Of a stretch of DNA of 64,000 bases, positions 45,823-56,477 are shown one piece after another (positions within the stretch are counted from its first letter, which is position 1; each line of letters opens with the position of its first letter). Under the pieces are notes generated by a model. The model did not search any database, was not told where the DNA came from, and worked only from the letters and a program-made list of their open reading frames with translations. Both the position numbers and the translations under genes were made by a program. The stretch is from Temnothorax longispinosus (lineage: Eukaryota > Arthropoda > Insecta > Hymenoptera > Formicidae). Location: positions 8,614,899 through 8,678,898 of the forward strand of contig NC_092366.1 of NCBI RefSeq assembly GCF_030848805.1. The letters run 5' to 3'.

Positions 45823-46196
45823 CTGAGTTCAATTGGGGGTTGTTTGAAGCAGAAGGGATAAATATATTAAGTTTATTTGTGTGATACAAATTAGTATAAA
45901 TTCAATCCTTTAAATTTCTGTATTTAATTTTCTTTTTTTTTTCTTGTGGTCTTTCTAGCTTAATTCTAAGGTATCAGCACCACGATTTTCTTCGAAGTGG
46001 CACGGGGTACAAAATTATTGCTAGTGGTACAAATTAGTACAAAATGGGTACTAAATATTCTGATAGGTCCAGTTTGATTTTGCCGATTTGATCCTGCTAG
46101 CTTTAGAACTCTTTCTCTTTGACCTTTGTAAACAGTTTTGCTAATGCTTATTGAATATCTGTACCACATTTAGTATCGTAATACAGAACTATTATA

Positions 46197-46466
46197 ATGG
46201 CACCGAAAAAGAGGCCAAGATGCTTAAGATACAACGAGTTGTGGAATTATTTCGATCAGTTGGAAAATTTGGTGGTAAAGTGCAGAGAGTGTGAAGAAGA
46301 AATTCGAGTATCTCATGAAGGTAACATGACAAAAATATTAAGAATGCACTTAAGTAGACATGGAATGTTTCCCACAATACATGACAAACTACGGCAATAT
46401 TATACGGACTTATCGGAATACAAAGCAAAATATATTAAATGTGGTAAAATAATATCTTATATATAA
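46197..46466 (+). pseudogene. BED-type zinc-finger ORF, copy 1
   Basis: The ATG at 46197 opens an 89-aa frame with ELWNYFDQL, then CRECEEEIRV...MHLSRHGMF, a Cys2-His2 BED-like finger. The frame stops at 46464 just where the second finger of the homologue at 48385 continues; recognisable HLKIHPDLNE-like text follows in another frame. BED fingers are DNA-binding modules shared by hAT transposases and chromatin proteins. It is probably a decayed transposon-derived gene. Confidence 0.55.
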
Positions 46467-46625
46467 CGAACTATTCGACTTTAAAATCACATTTAAAAAT
46501 ACATCCTGACCTTAATGAACCGGACTCAACATGAGTAAGTACACATTCAAAAAGTTAAAACTTATAAAGTAAATGTAATGATAAAACAAACAATAGCTAA
46601 AGAAAATTGAACTATTAAAAGATTT

Positions 46626-48084
46626 TGTGGGGGTTTGTTGATCAGGATTAGGTTAAGGTGCGTCGTTCCCACAAATAATGAAATGTTCAATTGGATAAAG
46701 TCTCGCTATGTTTATTCATGCTCTATATACAAAATAATTATATCCTCTATGTGAATGTGTAGATGGTCGTGTGTGTTGGTGTAGGTTATTTTTGTGTAGT
46801 GTAATATACGCATTACGGTTCTTTAAATAGTTGTTTCGTAATGGACTTCTTCTTCTCGAAGAAATTCTCTAGCGGGACCACTAGGTTCCGTCCGGGAGTC
46901 CTAGTTTTGCCTATTGGGGTTGACGGAATAGGACTCAGTCGGATCTTCAGGAATCGTGGTCGTGTAGGCGTCTTGAAGAGGTGGTCGGTCTGAGTCGCCA
47001 CAAAGTTCTCTGGATCAATGGGATGAAGAGGGCGTCGGACACGTGGAGCTCTTGGTGGTAAATCAATGGGATGGAGCTTCCACGGTAAAAAGGTCTCTAT
47101 CCTGGAGATCGGGATAGCGTCCTTCGCCTGGATCTCAGGAGCCGATACGTCTTCGGGAGCCGGAACTGTGATAGGTATGAGCTTCCAAGGTAGAAAGGTT
47201 TCTACCTTGGAGGACAAGTTCGGATCTCTCGATGTAGCCTCAGGAACAGGAGCTGGTGTAGGGCTCGGTTGGTCTGGAGTCGGTCTCGAAATGGATGGTG
47301 ATCTGTTTTCCGTCGATTGTAGTGTTGCTGGGTCAGTATGACCCCACTTGGCAATCGGGGTAAATCTCCACTTAGTTCTGGATTTGTTCTGTAGGAGACG
47401 TTTCCCAGGTGGTAGAGTTTCTACCTTTGTGATCACGATGCGATCCTTCGTCTTGGATACAGGAACAGGAGTCGGGTCCACAAGAGCAGGAGTCGGAGTC
47501 ACGAGAGCCGGATTACTTGGAACAGAGGCCGTAGTAGAAGGCAGCGCCTTGGTCTCAGGAGCCGGAGTCAGGTTCGCAGGAGGCAACGTCTTGGACTCAG
47601 GAGCCGGAGTCAGGTTCGCAGGCAACGTCTTGGACTCAGGAGCCGGATAAGGAGTCGCCCGACGGGCTGGGTCGCGACGACCCCGGAAACCTTTCCGCGG
47701 CAGGATGCTGGTTGTCTCTTAACTGTATTAACGCCCTGCCAAGCAGGTGTTTTACGAAGGCCCACTGTAGAGCAACACTTCGTAAAAGAGACTTATGTCA
47801 GGGGCCCCGAAAGGTAGCACGCCCTGACTGGCGTTCTCGAAGATCGCTGGAGAGGTCCCGCTGAGCTGCCCTTTATATAAGGATCGATGTCGAACCTTAC
47901 TTACGAGAGAGATACGCCGCGCAGCGGTGCGCGCCGAACTATTCCGCCGGTCGATCTCATGCCGCGCGCCGATCGATATTACGCTACTATCCGTGCTGCG
48001 CGCCGCGCGCCTCCCGTCATACTATTCGTGTAGCGTATGTACGGTCGCGCGCACGTGGCGGCAGGCGGGCAGCTGACCGCCACA
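46626..48084 (-). mobile_element. Probable solo LTR (1459 bp) with TG...CA ends
   Basis: The segment begins TGTGGGGG and ends CCGCCACA, flanked on both sides by GATTT (46621-46625 and 48085-48089), a perfect 5-bp duplication. TG...CA ends and a 5-bp duplication are typical of LTR retroelements. On the minus strand a TATATAAAGG promoter motif occurs near 47882. No second LTR, gag, pol or primer-binding site is visible, which favours a solo LTR over a full element. A cut-and-paste element with 5-bp duplications is the alternative. Confidence 0.6.
46813..47685 (-). CDS. Proline-rich ORF inside the LTR-like element
   Basis: The open frame on minus ends at 46813 with FFEKKKSITKQLFKEP. It starts after a stop near 47758; the conventional beginning is unclear because its first Met is not evident. 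It has tandem PAPESKTLPPANLT-type repeats at the start. Three diverged units follow, of the pattern 'I-x-K/R-V/I-E-T-x-P-x-K/W' (ITKVETLPPGK, SSKVETFLPWKLIPI, ISRIETFLPWKLHPI). No known domain was recognised. Confidence 0.4.
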   Translation of the reverse strand, partial: RGRRDPARRATPYPAPESKTLPANLTPAPESKTLPPANLTPAPETKALPSTTASVPSNPALVTPTPALVDPTPVPVSKTKDRIVITKVETLPPGKRLLQNKSRTKWRFTPIAKWGHTDPATLQSTENRSPSISRPTPDQPSPTPAPVPEATSRDPNLSSKVETFLPWKLIPITVPAPEDVSAPEIQAKDAIPISRIETFLPWKLHPIDLPPRAPRVRRPLHPIDPENFVATQTDHLFKTPTRPRFLKIRLSPIPSTPIGKTRTPGRNLVVPLENFFEKKKSITKQLFKEP

Positions 48085-48384
48085 GATTTCATCAAGGCTC
48101 CATATATATATATATCATATAACCATTACTTACAATTCCGATTATTTTGCTTCAATCGTAATAATAATAATTTTCCTAATTATTTCCCATACAGTTAAAA
48201 AAAAATATAGTTTTTCCGTATTTACATCCTTTTATCTATTATAGACGTACACAATTAAGAAATTTAAATTAGGTATTATTTGTCTGACCCTTGTCTGACA
48301 TTGCAAAAATTCGAGTCAAATATATAAAATGTTTTGTTCTTATCGGTATTCAAATCAAACACTCCGCAATATAGGACGAATATA

Positions 48385-48948
48385 ATGGAATTACTGAAAC
48401 GAGCAACACGCAGCAAGCTATGGAATTATTTCGAACGATTACAAGGTTTGCTCGCAAAGTGTATGATTTGTGGAGAAAAAATTCGGGTATTTCGTAAAAA
48501 TATCAATCCATTAAGAGCACACTTAAGTAAGCATGAAATGTTTCCCGATAAGAACCATACAATACCTGACAACCTACGGCAATATTTCACTGACTTAACA
48601 AAATATAAGGCTAAATGCAATGAATGTAGTAGAATAATATCTTATATATCAATCAATTGTAATTTAAAATACCATTTAAAGATACAATCTGACTTAATGA
48701 ACCATAGTAAGTACATATTCGAGAAGTTATTAAAATTCCAAAGGTTATATAAAATAAATGTAATAATCAAACAAGCAATATCTAAAGATTATTGCGCGAT
48801 GAAACTTGATATCGGGCATTTATATAAAAGTTATTTACATTTCCGTGACCATAAATGTGCCTTTTCAATCAAAATAACTATAATTTTACAATTATTTTGC
48901 ACATACACAGGTCAACAAAATTATCGCAACATTCAATTTACGCAATAG
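48385..48948 (+). CDS. BED-type zinc-finger ORF, copy 2
   Basis: ATG 48385 begins MELLKRATRSKLWNYFERL. Finger 1 is CMICGEKIRV...LRAHLSKHEMF and finger 2 is CNECSRIISY...LKYHLKIQ. After about residue 110 the frame runs into unrelated low-complexity sequence, so the real end is probably earlier or spliced. It is a diverged paralogue of copy 1, about 2 kb away in the same orientation. Confidence 0.5.
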   Translation: MELLKRATRSKLWNYFERLQGLLAKCMICGEKIRVFRKNINPLRAHLSKHEMFPDKNHTIPDNLRQYFTDLTKYKAKCNECSRIISYISINCNLKYHLKIQSDLMNHSKYIFEKLLKFQRLYKINVIIKQAISKDYCAMKLDIGHLYKSYLHFRDHKCAFSIKITIILQLFCTYTGQQNYRNIQFTQ

Positions 48949-48949
48949 C

Positions 48950-49183
48950 ATAAGTGGGAGATGGCAACATCGCCGGTGAAATACCACTACTTTCATCGTT
49001 TCCTTACTTACTCGGTTAGGCGGAGCGCGTGCCCCGAGGGCTTCGTGCCCCGGCGGTCACGGTGTTCTAGAGCCAAGCGTGTCAGAGTGGCGTGAGGCCT
49101 CGCGGCCGATCGCCGTTAATACTCCCGCGAAAATTTGTTGTATTTGAAATTTTTTTTTCATTCTAAAAGGTAAAATACTTTAA
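48950..49183. other. GC-rich patch without a gene
   Basis: About 130 bases at 49008-49135 are markedly GC-rich (GCCCCGAGGGCTTCGTGCCC) within AT-rich DNA. It may be the end of an unidentified transposon. I could not fold it into a tRNA. Confidence 0.3.
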
Positions 49184-49532
49184 CCCGTTGAGGTCACACC
49201 TCCTAAAAGTAACGTAGAGGTCACATGGGGTCCAATGGACCCCACAACAGTTTCCATTTGCGTTCTTTTTGATGTATCGACTCAAACCTTGAACTGGAAT
49301 TAATTTATGACTTCCTCTTGATAATCCAATAATTTAAAAAAAAAATTTATGTTGAAAAAACGCGAGAAAAAATTTTTTTTTTCTAGAAATTTGACTTTTT
49401 TTACAAAAATATTCATCAAAATTTTTTTAGATGGAGCAAAAAAACTTTGTGCGTTTTACTCTGAAAATAGTATACTTTTAAGAAAAAAAAAAAAAGCCTG
49501 GGGTCCACTGGACCCCTTGTGACCTCAACGGG
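49184..49532. mobile_element. piggyBac-like MITE, copy B
   Basis: CCCGTTGAGGTCACA...TGTGACCTCAACGGG lies between TTAA at 49180 and 49533. Its interior is an inverted relative of copy A: the GGGGTCCATTGGACC-type segment and the AAAAATTT-rich core are shared. Confidence 0.9.
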
Positions 49533-49536
49533 TTAA

Positions 49537-50607
49537 GAAGCTTTCGATAGATTTTGAGTCTATCCTCCTTTCCTCCTCCCATCTTTTCAAAAGTATAAAC
49601 GTGCTTTGTCTCAAAAAATTGCATAATTTGACGCTCTCTACGAGGTGAAATAAATTTTTTGCTTTAGTACAAAAAAACTTAAAAATTAGGATATTTTATA
49701 AAACTAAAAATAAAAAAAACGTTATAAAACATATTTTGCGTCACCCACAATGTATGTGTGTTAAAAAGTATTCATTTAGTTGTTATATTGTCACGTCCTT
49801 TATCCAAGTCAGTATGACTTAATAAATTTCGTATTCGGTGAATATTTCACAAATCACATCTCCTTTCCAAAAATTCAGTCATTTTAGGAAAAAAATACAT
49901 ACTTTAAATTAATGTAAAACTCAAACAAATATAAACTAGAACAATAAACCGTAAAAAATTCATTAATTACTGGAACACGTCAAACTTTATAAATTATATT
50001 TTTATGTAAATATGAATAAAAAAAAATATTTTATTACATACGTTAAATATACATACCTTGCTTGCAGTTTATACGAAAAAAATTATAGTTTATTTTGTTG
50101 ATTAAAACCTCGATTACAAACGCTTGAGGCTACACTGGTCCATATATCACACACCGAGAGAAACACTGTCACAATTCAAGAATTCACAATTTTCAGGAGA
50201 TAGGAAAAATAAATTTAATCAATTTTTTTTTAATTATGAGACAATTAACGCAATTGCAATTACGACATTTTGTTATAATGAAAACTTATATCGTTTTCTG
50301 AAGACATCTGCCGTAATTCACTTGTCAATTCACTTATGACTATTTATCCAGCGACCACAACTTAATCGGTTTAAAAGAATAACGATACTTCTGCTCCCGC
50401 ATAACATTGTTAAAGATTAACATTTTGTTAATAAATATTCCGCAAAAATATCTAATGTTTTGCAAAAATGTTAGAATTTTCTTAAAAATATGCGAAAAGA
50501 CTTGTGAAAATTTGCGAATTCGTAAGTTGCACGCAACACAGCTTACGAGTACCCTGTTGGCGCGCCGCACCGCGCCGGCTAGCCTACTGCCGAATTTTTT
50601 TAGATTG
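49537..50607. other. AT-rich intergenic DNA
   Basis: Nothing supported. A small GC-rich patch (GGCGCGCCGCACCGCGCCGG) lies at 50560. Confidence 0.45.
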
Positions 50608-50743
50608 ATAGAAAAAACTTGCTAAAATCAATGACATTCAGTAAGCAAGAAACATTTTAGCATTAACGTTGCTGTAATATAGTTGAAATGTTTCTTGACG
50701 TTTCTTGCTTACTAAATATTATTGATTTCAGCAAGTTTTTCTT
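50608..50743. mobile_element. Short hairpin MITE
   Basis: GAAAAAACTTGCTAAAATCA followed by AGTAAGCAAGAAAC is mirrored at 50699-50743. It is about 135 bp with a small loop. Confidence 0.7.
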
Positions 50744-51707
50744 AACAATTTAAAAAATATTTATTGGATCTTATTGGATAAGTTACTACGCAAATAATGT
50801 GATTTTATATAAGTTTTATCCATTAATACTATTAATTTTTAGGTGCACGATTTGGCTATGTACAAACGAAAGTTGGACTTGTGAGTCTTCTTTTCAAATA
50901 TAAGTTTAAACCTCATTTCCAGACTGCAGTGCCGTTTATTTTCAACAAAGTCTTTTAGTCTCGCAGTATACCTTATTATTGAACCACGATAAAATAATTG
51001 CGCTCTTCCTAAGACACTTTTATATATTTTTAATAAAAGTAGAATTATAAAAATATTTCTACTTTTTTATATTCGAAAAATATACAAGTGTCTTGAGTTT
51101 TAACGGCCAGTATATATGTCTACCGGTAAAAGTAAGGAATCTGTTACACATAAAATAGTTATTTTTTGAAATTTTAAAATATTAATTATTCTGAGTGTTA
51201 TTCTAATTTAGATATATCTATTTGTAGCTCTAACTTATTTGTAGCTCTAATTTATTAGATGTCCACATGTACGAGTTAGTATACATAATCAGCAAATCAT
51301 GGCATTGCTCGATTCGGGTAGTCACGTGTCAGCGGTCGGTAACCTCTTTATTATTAGCAATTTTTCTAATTCTATTTTATATTCTTCAGTTTTTTCTACT
51401 CCTATTTCATGTATAATTCTTTAAAATTTGGTTGATTAGTTCTTGAGTTATAGATAAATGTGCACATACATACACACATACACACATATGGACATTTATT
51501 TTTAATGCGATTTCCCGACGTTTTAGAACATTCAGAACACATTAGCATTAAAAACTAAAAAAAAAAAAACAATTTTTTTTTTCGGTTTTTTCTACCCTAT
51601 TTCATATATAATTCTTTAAGATTTGGTTGATTAGACCTAGTTTTATACGCAATCAAAGGTCCATACATGAGATTTACGAAAACAAAGCTTCATCTATAAT
51701 GAAGCAA
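50744..51707. other. AT-rich interval with a diverged direct repeat
   Basis: The string TATAATTCTTTAARATTTGG with its flanks occurs at 51410 and 51607, suggesting an old duplication of about 200 bp. No gene. Confidence 0.4.
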
Positions 51708-52790
51708 AAAAGTATATAATCAACTTTAGTTTCCCAAAAGTGTAGATTTTAGTAGGTTTTTTTTAGTTGGTTTATAAAAAATCACTCAAAAGTAATTATT
51801 ATCAAAATTTTATTTTTTATTTAATACATTTTTATTTAACCCTTTTTGGTCACACTTCCCGAAAATCCCGTACCGGTCACACTGGGTGAAATACACCCCC
51901 AGTGTGTTTGCACTATAAAAAATTGTAGGTGACCTTAAAAAAAAATATCCTGTTGTAGTTTAAGTCTTCCTTAAAAAGACTGCATAGGTTTAATTTACAA
52001 AAAATTAATTTAACATATGTAAAAAAATTGTTTAAAAAATTGTCGGAAAAGTGACCTTTTCACAAAAACTCTAATGTAACTTTTTCAATTTTTAAGATAT
52101 TTTAATTTTTCAAACGGTTTTTTCATCCTCAGATGACGCACTTTTCACTGATTATTGCAGTTTATGGGGCCGTTCCAAAAAGTACGTTGATTTTGAGGTT
52201 AGAAAGTGCAATTTTTTGCGGAAAAAAAATGCCGAGAGAGAACTAACGGGCCGAAAAATATACCACCGACGGGGATCGATACTTGAAGGTCCCAACTACC
52301 TGTAGATGGCGGCACAAGGCCCATTTCCATTGGTTTACTGGGTCGTTTTTGAAGTCAAAAAACGCTGGGGTGTATTTTACCCAGTGTGACTAAAAAGAGT
52401 TAAAAAATAATAAATGTTTTATGATTCTTATTTTTGTTTTTGTTTTTAAATCTTTCTATATATCTAGGAGATCCAAATTCCCAGATTTTTCGCCTACAGA
52501 AATATCCCACAATAAAGTTTTTTTTAACTCAATACGTTGATTCGAGCGTTGATTCCTTCTTCGGCTTTGGTGGAAAGATTATTGCTACGATGATTAATAC
52601 ATCCAAATCTCATCGACTATCAGACAGTATGTTTAAAAAACGTATGTTTCTAAAATCTTTTTATGTATCAAATAAAAAATAAAATTTTGATAAGAATTAC
52701 TTTTGAGTGATTTTTTATAAACCAACTAAAAAAAAAACATTCTAAAATCTACACTTTTGGAAAACTAAAGTTGATTATGTACTTTTTTTT
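51708..52790. mobile_element. Transposon with about 110-bp inverted ends
   Basis: The left arm (51708-51826; TAATCAACTTTAGTTTYCCA, then AAAATCACTCAAAAGTAATT) is matched in complement by 52666-52790. A piggyBac-like MITE has landed between the arms. Remaining interior ORFs (52434-52682) are not recognisable. Confidence 0.75.
51840..52399. mobile_element. piggyBac-like MITE, copy C
   Basis: CCCTTTTTGGTCACAC at the left and GTGTGACTAAAAAGAG at the right are bounded by TTAA at 51836 and 52400. The inner segment CACTGGGTGAAATACACCCC recurs inverted near 52370. It is longer and more diverged than copies A and B. Confidence 0.85.
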
Positions 52791-52882
52791 ATTATATTTC
52801 TCTTTTTCTATTTATAAATGGGATTGGTTTTTATGTTGTTTTTTATTTTATTAATTAAAATTAATACACAGGTTCTTATTAA

Positions 52883-53506
52883 GGATGTATTGCACCTATT
52901 TTCAAAGCGCTACCAAGTGGATAAAAATTTGTGAGAATATTTTTTTAGTCTTCTTGATGTGCTACAAAAAAAGTAGAAACGAATCCACTAAACGGTTGCT
53001 GAGATATAACGATTTTAATTTTTACTGATTTTACACGTATTCTTATGGGAAGAGACGATTTTGACGAATAAAACAGCTAAAAAAATGTTGAAGAAGCGCT
53101 ACCAATATTTTGAATTTTTTTGTACTAGTATACGAATAGATGAAAATATCTGCCAAGTTTCAATTGTCTTCACTACACCGTTTTAAAGAAATAAATTAAT
53201 AATTAATGATAATTACTTATTAATTAATAATTAATTATTAATTATTAATTTTATTAATAATTTAACGTTATAAAGTTGAAATCAGGGCATTTTTACTGCC
53301 AAAAGTTTAGGCTCATAAATTACAAAAATCGCAAATAATACTGGAAAAAACATTTGTAAAGTAAAAAATACCTTTGTAGGAGTAAAAATAAGACTCCTAC
53401 TATCATTTGAATATCTTACATCTAGATTTACTATGTGTTAGGCGTAGATATTCAAGTATTTCAAATTTTATGCACTTTTGTCTAAGATTGTACTAGTGAT
53501 ACATCC
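52883..53506. mobile_element. TTAA-flanked non-autonomous element (GGATGTAT ends)
   Basis: TTAA at 52879 and 53507 bound GGATGTATTGCACC...TAGTGATACATCC. The inverted ends match for only 8 bp. The interior is non-coding and has a TTAATTAATAA-rich block at 53190-53260. Confidence 0.6.
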
Positions 53507-53510
53507 TTAA

Positions 53511-54113
53511 AATAATTTATTTTATTTTATTGATTGTAAATTTATTTAATTTCTGTGTTCTAATTTAATATTAAAAATACTAATTCATAAATTATAACTT
53601 TACGTTTACAAAATATTATCATTTGTTAACAAAAATTTTTTTATATTGAGGAAACTTTGTTTTCATGACAAACATTTTTTTTTTTTTCATTTTTCTTTGC
53701 CAATGTGTTTAGAATGTTCTAAAACGTCAAAAAATCACATTTTGTACAAAATGTTTTATTTTTGAATAAAAAATAACGAATAAAAATAGCGAATAAACTT
53801 ATTTCTTATTTTATTGTAAATAACGAATAATTTTAATAATAAATAATTCTATCAACGAATAAAAAATAACGAATAAAAAAATTATTTGTTATTCGTAATC
53901 GAATAAAAATTTATTCGATTAATGTACAACACTGGTATACTGTCATGCACTGCGACAGCGCAGTAGTGCACTAGTGCACTGCAGTGCACTGCAGTCTGCT
54001 GTCGTCTGCACGGGCATCACTACCCTCTCGTGTCAAAGATAGGAAAGTGACAAATTATTAGTGTTATTTGTCCGACGACGACGTAAACGTTTCTTAATTG
54101 TAAAATTTAACAT
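53511..54113. other. AT-rich interval with GTGCACT cluster
   Basis: AT-rich and gene-free. A cluster of overlapping GTGCACTGCAG and CACTAGTGCAC motifs lies at 53950-53995. Confidence 0.45.
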
Positions 54114-54355
54114 TTCAGACTTTGCATCGTAATATCTCCGCCCGTAGGGCACGTAGCGGAAAAATAAAAACACTCTTATCATATAAATCGACCCCAACCT
54201 ATCGATCAAGCTTACTTAGAACTTTATCCGTTCACTCGTTATTGAGATCTTACAATCTCAGATAGGTACTCGCAACTCGTGCGTTCGCGTAGAAGAGTCA
54301 CGGTGCGGTCTCGCTTCGCGCGTACTTGGCGCGATACACTACCATGTCTCTTGAT
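54114..54355 (-). repeat. Dispersed repeat 'GAGACACGG', inverted copy
   Basis: Reverse complement of the segments at 61646-61910 and 63444-63700. Shared text includes CGGAGATATTGCGACGCAAA, CGATAACGAGTGAACGGAT and GAGACACGGTAGTGTCTCGC, each with a few changes. It is probably one end of a larger transposon. Confidence 0.8.
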
Positions 54356-54366
54356 AAAAAAATTAA

Positions 54367-54513
54367 GGCCGGTATTCATAATATCAGATCTTATTTCAAG
54401 ACCATCGTAAGTAATATCTTAAGATGCTAATACGGCTCTGTGATTGGTTAATGACATCTTAAGATTGTACTTAAGATGGTCTTAAATATAAGAACCGACT
54501 ATGAATACCGGCC
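54367..54513. mobile_element. Hairpin MITE (GGCCGGTATTCATA ends)
   Basis: GGCCGGTATTCATAATATCA on the left is mirrored by TATGAATACCGGCC on the right. The inner CTTAAGATG segments also pair. Length 147 bp. Confidence 0.85.
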
Positions 54514-54660
54514 CAGACTCTAAGTTGATCGACTAATAGGCGAACCTCCTTAAACAAGCAAACCGAATACCGAACTCCTATCCGAAGAATACTTTCCGGT
54601 AATTAAGTTTATTTCCCAAACATTAAATTGTTTCCTTTGTTTCCTACTCTCCCTTAAAAA

Positions 54661-54905
54661 ACGGGCACAGTAACAATTGTGCCGCAAGCAACAACGTAGA
54701 ACTACGTCAACTGTCACTATTTCATGTTAAAGTATTCAGCAAAGGAAAGTAGACGTAGGGCTACGTCAACTGTCACTATTATTCAACCAAAGACAGATGA
54801 CGTAGCCCTACGTCTACTTTCCTTCGCTGAATACTTTAACATGAAATAGTGACAGTTGACGTAGTTCTACGTTGTTGCTTGCGGCACAGTTGTTACTGTG
54901 CCCGT
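54661..54905. mobile_element. Near-perfect 245-bp hairpin MITE
   Basis: ACGGGCACAGTAACAATTGT is mirrored to 54905 almost without mismatch for about 110 bp per arm. The arms contain repeats of GACGTAG(G/T)(G/T)CTACGTC type, and the loop is about 20 bp. Confidence 0.9.
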
Positions 54906-55016
54906 TTCTTTTTGTTGTATCGACAAGAAATTTAGCTAAACTTTCTAACGCTACTGTATCGAAGAGGTAAGAAGTGGAAAGTTCCGACTTGTTTTATCCT
55001 AAATGGGACTTCTTAA

Positions 55017-55870
55017 GGTATTCCTTTCATGACACCAAAGTCTTAAGAATTAACTGATTTTTTGGTACGAGAAAGTTAAAATGCATATCTTTACGCCAGA
55101 AAAAAATTAAACCACATTACCGAACATATAAAGAAGAATTATGATTTTGAAAATTCGATATTTTATATGTGACGTTATCGAAAAAGTCTATTTTCTACAT
55201 TTCAATGTAATAATTTGTTTATCTTAAGATTTAACATATTAAATATTAACTGCGCTACATATTCGCTAAACTCTATACTTTCGATAGTGCCGATAAAAAT
55301 ACAGAGTCACCGAATATTTAAACAAAATATTTATGTTAAAAGTTGGCTCGAAATGTAGTTTATAGATGAATATTTTTGATGGCAACTTTCAAGGAATTAT
55401 TTGGCAACGCTGGCGCTGCAAGCTGTGCGCTCATGTCACACTTCATTCATAACGTACGGTTTATTATCAACTTTTATTTTCACAAATTGTCCCTTATTTT
55501 TGCCCACATTACTCCTCACTTTATGTTTCTTATCACTCATTATTATTATAAAATCTCTCTTTGATAAAAAGAAAATGTCACAATATTCTTTGATTAATGA
55601 AATTGACACTTACATTGACACTTTTGTTATCAACTTCACATTTTACAATCGGCGCCCTGAAAAGCGCAGCGTTGCTATATTGTTCTGACAGTAAAATTTA
55701 CCGAAAAATGAAAATTTTCTAAATACACATAATATTTTCACTTTTTTTTTATAATTAAACATAATAATCAATTATAACTTGATTTTATATAAGTTTAATG
55801 CAATATACAAGAGTTTGCTGAGGCCCTGCTTAAGCGCCTACCAAATACGCTTTTCCGTGAAAGGAATACC
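55017..55870. mobile_element. TTAA-flanked MITE, copy 2
   Basis: GGTATTCCTTTCATGACACC at the left and GTGAAAGGAATACC at the right lie between TTAA at 55013 and 55871. It is inverted relative to copy 1 at 31408-32252 and matches it through the interior. The shared interior ORF fragments (around 55376-55688) are degraded and unrecognised. Confidence 0.9.
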
Positions 55871-55874
55871 TTAA

Positions 55875-56477
55875 GCTTTAAAATGAGATGTTAATTATTA
55901 TTCTACGATTATTAGTTTCGAAGATATATTTGAACGAAAACGTTCAAAGTGTGACATGTTTTCGTTGCATTCGTTGTAGGCTGTGCCTGGCTTTACCCCC
56001 CCTTATACTCCCCTTACACCTCCCCTAATATACCACCCTTATACTTCTCTTAGGCTGATGGCAGAGAAGGAGACGTGAGCGCTTACGTCTGTCGTAGACG
56101 CGGCGTAGACGTGAACTAAAGCAGAGAAAAACGTAGAGTCGTACTTCGTAGTACGTATAAGTCGTGGTCGTGACTGCGAAAGAATTGCGTTTTGATAAGA
56201 GTACATAATATGTAAGTATATAATATGCATATAATTTATAAATAAATATACTAAAATAAAATATAAATTATTTTTTACTTTAAATACTTTATTTACAAAG
56301 ATAACGATTTATTTGCCTTTTTCTGTACCAAATGGTCAAAATATAATGACGGTATTTGAGGTTAACCAATATTTTTCTTCGTTATTTCAGAGAGTACACT
56401 GCTGCGGTAAAAAGATTTATAATTGTATTGTTATATTTCTTTAGAAAACATTTTTGAGTGCTACTTTGAGCAAAAAA
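55875..56477. other. 5' flank of the MADF gene
   Basis: Pyrimidine-rich text at 55995-56050 (CCCCCCTTATACTCCCC) precedes the gene. A possible leader exon with a splice lies near 56390 (TTTCAGAG). Nothing else was seen. Confidence 0.35.

Noticed and set aside
49008..49135. Possible tRNA or SINE head in a GC-rich patch
   Set aside because: I could not find A and B box spacing or a cloverleaf, so no RNA gene is called.
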